Assembly (NCBI GenBank): GCA_012514415.1 | Contig: JAAZAH010000332.1 | Coordinates: 1-7,869, forward strand | From: Sandaracinaceae bacterium | GTDB lineage: Bacteria; Myxococcota_A; Polyangia; Polyangiales; Houyiibacteriaceae | DNA length: 7,869 nucleotides | Reading direction: 5' to 3' | Shown here: piece by piece, positions 6,211-7,869 of the stretch | How the letters are laid out: each line of letters begins with the position of its first letter | How positions within the stretch are numbered: the stretch's first letter is position 1 | Program-made: the position numbers and the translations under genes | Notes under the pieces: generated by a model | The model's database searches: none | The model's input: the letters and a program-made list of their open reading frames with translations, nothing else | Told to the model about the DNA's origin: nothing

Positions 6211-6225
6211 TTGAAAAAAGTTCAA
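6211..6225. promoter_or_regulatory. inverted repeat TTGAA-N5-TTCAA upstream of the globin gene
   Basis: Within the 120-base spacer between dedA and the globin gene, TTGAAAAAAGTTCAA has perfect five-base arms around a five-base centre, about 40 bases before the globin ATG. It resembles half-sites of CRP/FNR-family regulators (FNR: TTGAT-N4-ATCAA), but the spacer is one base longer and the arms differ. Further upstream, TATATA (6272-6267) is the only -10-like element; no well-spaced -35 was found. An operator would suit a stress-responsive globin, but chance occurrence in this A+T-richer stretch is quite possible. Confidence 0.3.
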
Positions 6226-6291
6226 TGGTTCCCGCTCTATTGCCCTATCTAGGTCTGCTCCGGTCCTATATAAAGGTCTTTCGACAAGAAT

Positions 6292-6960
6292 TTAGACAAC
6301 CTCGGCCTTTTTCGCGTAGCGAGCGCGGAGCACTTCAACGGCGATCGGCAGGACGCTCACGAAGATGATGCCGAGTATCACGAGCTCGAAATGCTCTTGC
6401 ACAATGGGGATATTGCCGAAGAAAAAGCCGGCATAAGCGCAGATCAGCACCCAGACGACGGCTCCGATGATGTTAAAGAGTGCAAATCGGCGGTATTCCA
6501 TTTTACCGATTCCGGCGACAAAAGGCGCGAAGGTGCGAACGATCGGCACAAACCGCGCGATGATGATCGTCTTTCCGCCGTATTTTTCATAGAATGAGTG
6601 CGTCTTCTCGAGGTGCTCTTTTTTGATGAAGCGCACCTTCCCCTTCGCGAGGTAGCCTGGCCCGACGCGGTGGCCGATGGAGTAGTTCACGGCGTCACCT
6701 ATGATGGCCGCGCTGATGAGAAGCGGAACGAGGATGAACATCGAGAGCCCGCCCTCGCCGCCTGCCTTTCCCGCCGCGAGCGCGCCGCAAGCAAAAAGGA
6801 GTGAGTCGCCTGGGAGGAAGGGCGTGACGACGAGGCCGGTCTCGCAGAAGACGATGAGAAAGAGGAGGGCGTAAACCCAGACTCCATATTCGAAGACGAG
6901 CGCGGCGAGATGCTCATCGACATGAAGGAAGATGTCGACGAGCTGAAGGATCAAATCCAT
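6292..6960 (-). CDS. DedA/VTT-family integral membrane protein
   Basis: This 222-residue inner-membrane protein belongs to the DedA (VTT/SNARE-associated) family, members of which have been linked to undecaprenyl-phosphate or phospholipid flipping and to proton-dependent envelope homeostasis. Hydrophobic segments lie at about 25-45, 50-64, 73-93, 145-182 and 190-211. Family motifs are ETGLVVTPFLPGDSLLFACG (40-59), GDAVNYSIG (88-96) and IARFVPIVRTFAPFVAGIG (134-152). Glu40, Asp52, Arg136 and Arg142 match by spacing the residues reported as essential in E. coli YqjA (E39, D51, R130, R136). The ATG at 6960 was chosen because it starts directly before the first hydrophobic helix; the frame stays open upstream to 7173, but that part overlaps manA and does not resemble the family. 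The Shine-Dalgarno signal is weak (an AGG about ten bases upstream). It lies 49 bases after manA and may share its transcript. Substrate unknown. Confidence 0.95.
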   Translation of the reverse strand: MDLILQLVDIFLHVDEHLAALVFEYGVWVYALLFLIVFCETGLVVTPFLPGDSLLFACGALAAGKAGGEGGLSMFILVPLLISAAIIGDAVNYSIGHRVGPGYLAKGKVRFIKKEHLEKTHSFYEKYGGKTIIIARFVPIVRTFAPFVAGIGKMEYRRFALFNIIGAVVWVLICAYAGFFFGNIPIVQEHFELVILGIIFVSVLPIAVEVLRARYAKKAEVV

Positions 6961-7009
6961 GAAATGAGCCTGACAACTCGGCGCGTAGGGGGCAAGGTTT
7001 TCCGCAAAA

Positions 7010-7869
7010 TCAATAGACCGCGCTGAAGATTGCCTCTGCGCGCTCGCCGCGGGCGGTAAAAAACGGGAGCGCGGCGGGGAGCACGGCGGAGCGACCCGCT
7101 TCGATCCGGACGCCCTCGATCTCGATTTCGCCGCGCACGACGGTAATCCCCGAGAGCAGCAGGGGTTTTTCAAAACGCGCTTCCCCGCTTCCCTCGATTC
7201 GGGCGACGAAAAGATGCCGGGAGTGAAGCCCAGGTTCGGTGCCCGAAAGCGTCGTCATCTGGAGCGGTCCCTCGAGTATGGGCGATCCGAGAGAGCGCTT
7301 CGTCGCCTGATCGAAGGGCGCGCCGCGCGGACGCTCGAAATCCGTGACGGCAAGCGCACGCTCGAGATGAAGTTGCCGTGGTTTCCCCTCAGCCGACAAT
7401 CGCCCGGCCTCATCGTAGCGGCGGTTCCAGTCGTAGTATCGATAAGTGATTCCCCGCCTACCCGGGAGAACCCGCTGCGGCTCGACCAAAAATACGCCCG
7501 CCCCGACAGCATGGGGGACACCCGGCTCGACGAGAAAAAAATCACCGCGGCGCACGGGATGGAATCGGAGGAGCTCTCTGAGATCGCCCTCGCCTCTGAG
7601 CGCGCGCTCGATCGCGAGCGGTGTGGCCTCATCCGAGAGCCCGAAATAGACGCCCGCGCCGGGCGCGTGATCGACGATATACCAGGCCTCGGGCTTTCCG
7701 CCCTCTTCGGGGCCGAGGGCGGGATCGTCATCGCTTGGGTGGATCTGGAGGCTGAGATCGTCGCGCGCGTCGAGAAGCTTCACGAGGAGGCTCGCGCCGA
7801 TGGACGCGCCCTCGCCTAGCCAAGCCTCGGGATCGGCCGCGAAGAGATCGCTGAGCAGGAGGCCGCCCT
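7010..7869 (-). CDS. manA: mannose-6-phosphate isomerase, type I (5' end outside the window)
   Basis: The visible 285 residues run from the window edge to the TGA at 7010-7012; the N-terminus is missing, probably by a few dozen residues. The enzyme interconverts fructose-6-phosphate and mannose-6-phosphate, feeding GDP-mannose and polysaccharide synthesis or mannose use. Zinc-ligand motifs of type I enzymes are present: LSLQIHPSDD (Gln-x-His), KPEAWYIVD (Glu) and EPGVPHAVGAG (His). An LGEGASIGASLLVKLLDARD segment leads into the first motif, and its upstream part shows the gene continues past the edge, so an apparent GTG at 7783 is not the start. EPQRVLPGRRG then TYRYYDWNRRYDEAGRLS marks the arginine-containing active-site region; from recall this wording is typical of myxobacterial and related ManA proteins. 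The C-terminal part (about the last 90 residues) is the second cupin. The gene precedes dedA by 49 bases. Confidence 0.93.
   Translation of the reverse strand, partial: GGLLLSDLFAADPEAWLGEGASIGASLLVKLLDARDDLSLQIHPSDDDPALGPEEGGKPEAWYIVDHAPGAGVYFGLSDEATPLAIERALRGEGDLRELLRFHPVRRGDFFLVEPGVPHAVGAGVFLVEPQRVLPGRRGITYRYYDWNRRYDEAGRLSAEGKPRQLHLERALAVTDFERPRGAPFDQATKRSLGSPILEGPLQMTTLSGTEPGLHSRHLFVARIEGSGEARFEKPLLLSGITVVRGEIEIEGVRIEAGRSAVLPAALPFFTARGERAEAIFSAVY

Noticed and set aside
6961..7173. Upstream extension of the dedA reading frame by 71 codons
   Set aside because: It overlaps the 3' end of manA, is rich in Arg/Ser/Pro/Cys like a shadow frame, and the DedA family begins at the hydrophobic helix after the ATG at 6960.
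1..7869. CRISPR arrays, insertion sequences, toxin-antitoxin or defence-like genes
   Set aside because: I looked on both strands and saw no spaced direct repeats, transposase-like frames, terminal inverted repeats or small paired toxin/antitoxin frames; the window is conserved housekeeping sequence.

Overview
This window is a compact, G+C-rich bacterial chromosome segment (roughly 60% by eye) in which every gene I can support lies on the minus strand. Reading from the right edge leftwards, in transcription order, it holds: the 3' part of a type I mannose-6-phosphate isomerase gene (manA), a DedA/VTT-family membrane protein, a group III-like truncated haemoglobin with an extra N-terminal domain, ribosomal proteins bL35 (rpmI) and bL20 (rplT), both subunits of phenylalanyl-tRNA synthetase (pheS, pheT), an IHF-alpha/HU-family DNA-bending protein (ihfA), a small MerR-family regulator, and a tRNA-Pro(GGG) cut by the left edge.

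The core rpmI-rplT-pheS-pheT-ihfA block is a widely conserved bacterial order. The further continuation into a small MerR regulator and a tRNA-Pro is, from recall, typical of Myxococcota/Desulfobacterota (former Deltaproteobacteria). The ManA sequence, with an EPQRVLPGRRG segment before TYRYYDWNR, also fits that group. The lineage call is inference; no phylogeny was possible here.

Layout: 7010-7869 manA (5' end missing) and, after 49 bases, dedA-like 6292-6960, probably co-transcribed. A 120-base spacer (6172-6291) carries a TTGAA-N5-TTCAA inverted repeat upstream of the globin gene 5620-6171. A 139-base spacer (5481-5619) holds a good sigma-70-type promoter (TTGACC-17-TATAGC) and a hairpin next to the rpmI ribosome binding site. 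rpmI and rplT are 12 bases apart. A 108-base spacer (4812-4919) then contains a hairpin followed by a T-rich tract, probably an attenuator in front of pheST. pheS and pheT are 3 bases apart. A 359-base stretch without a convincing gene (964-1322) separates pheT from ihfA; ihfA and merR are 6 bases apart. The last spacer (57-162) carries a possible tRNA promoter.

Functionally most of the window is translation machinery (two 50S proteins, PheRS, tRNA-Pro) plus nucleoid/regulatory genes. The flanking globin, DedA and ManA genes serve haem-ligand chemistry, membrane homeostasis and mannose metabolism. I found no CRISPR array, mobile element, toxin-antitoxin or defence-like system. The window is mostly ordinary housekeeping sequence; the best leads are the two-domain globin and the regulatory structures in the spacers.
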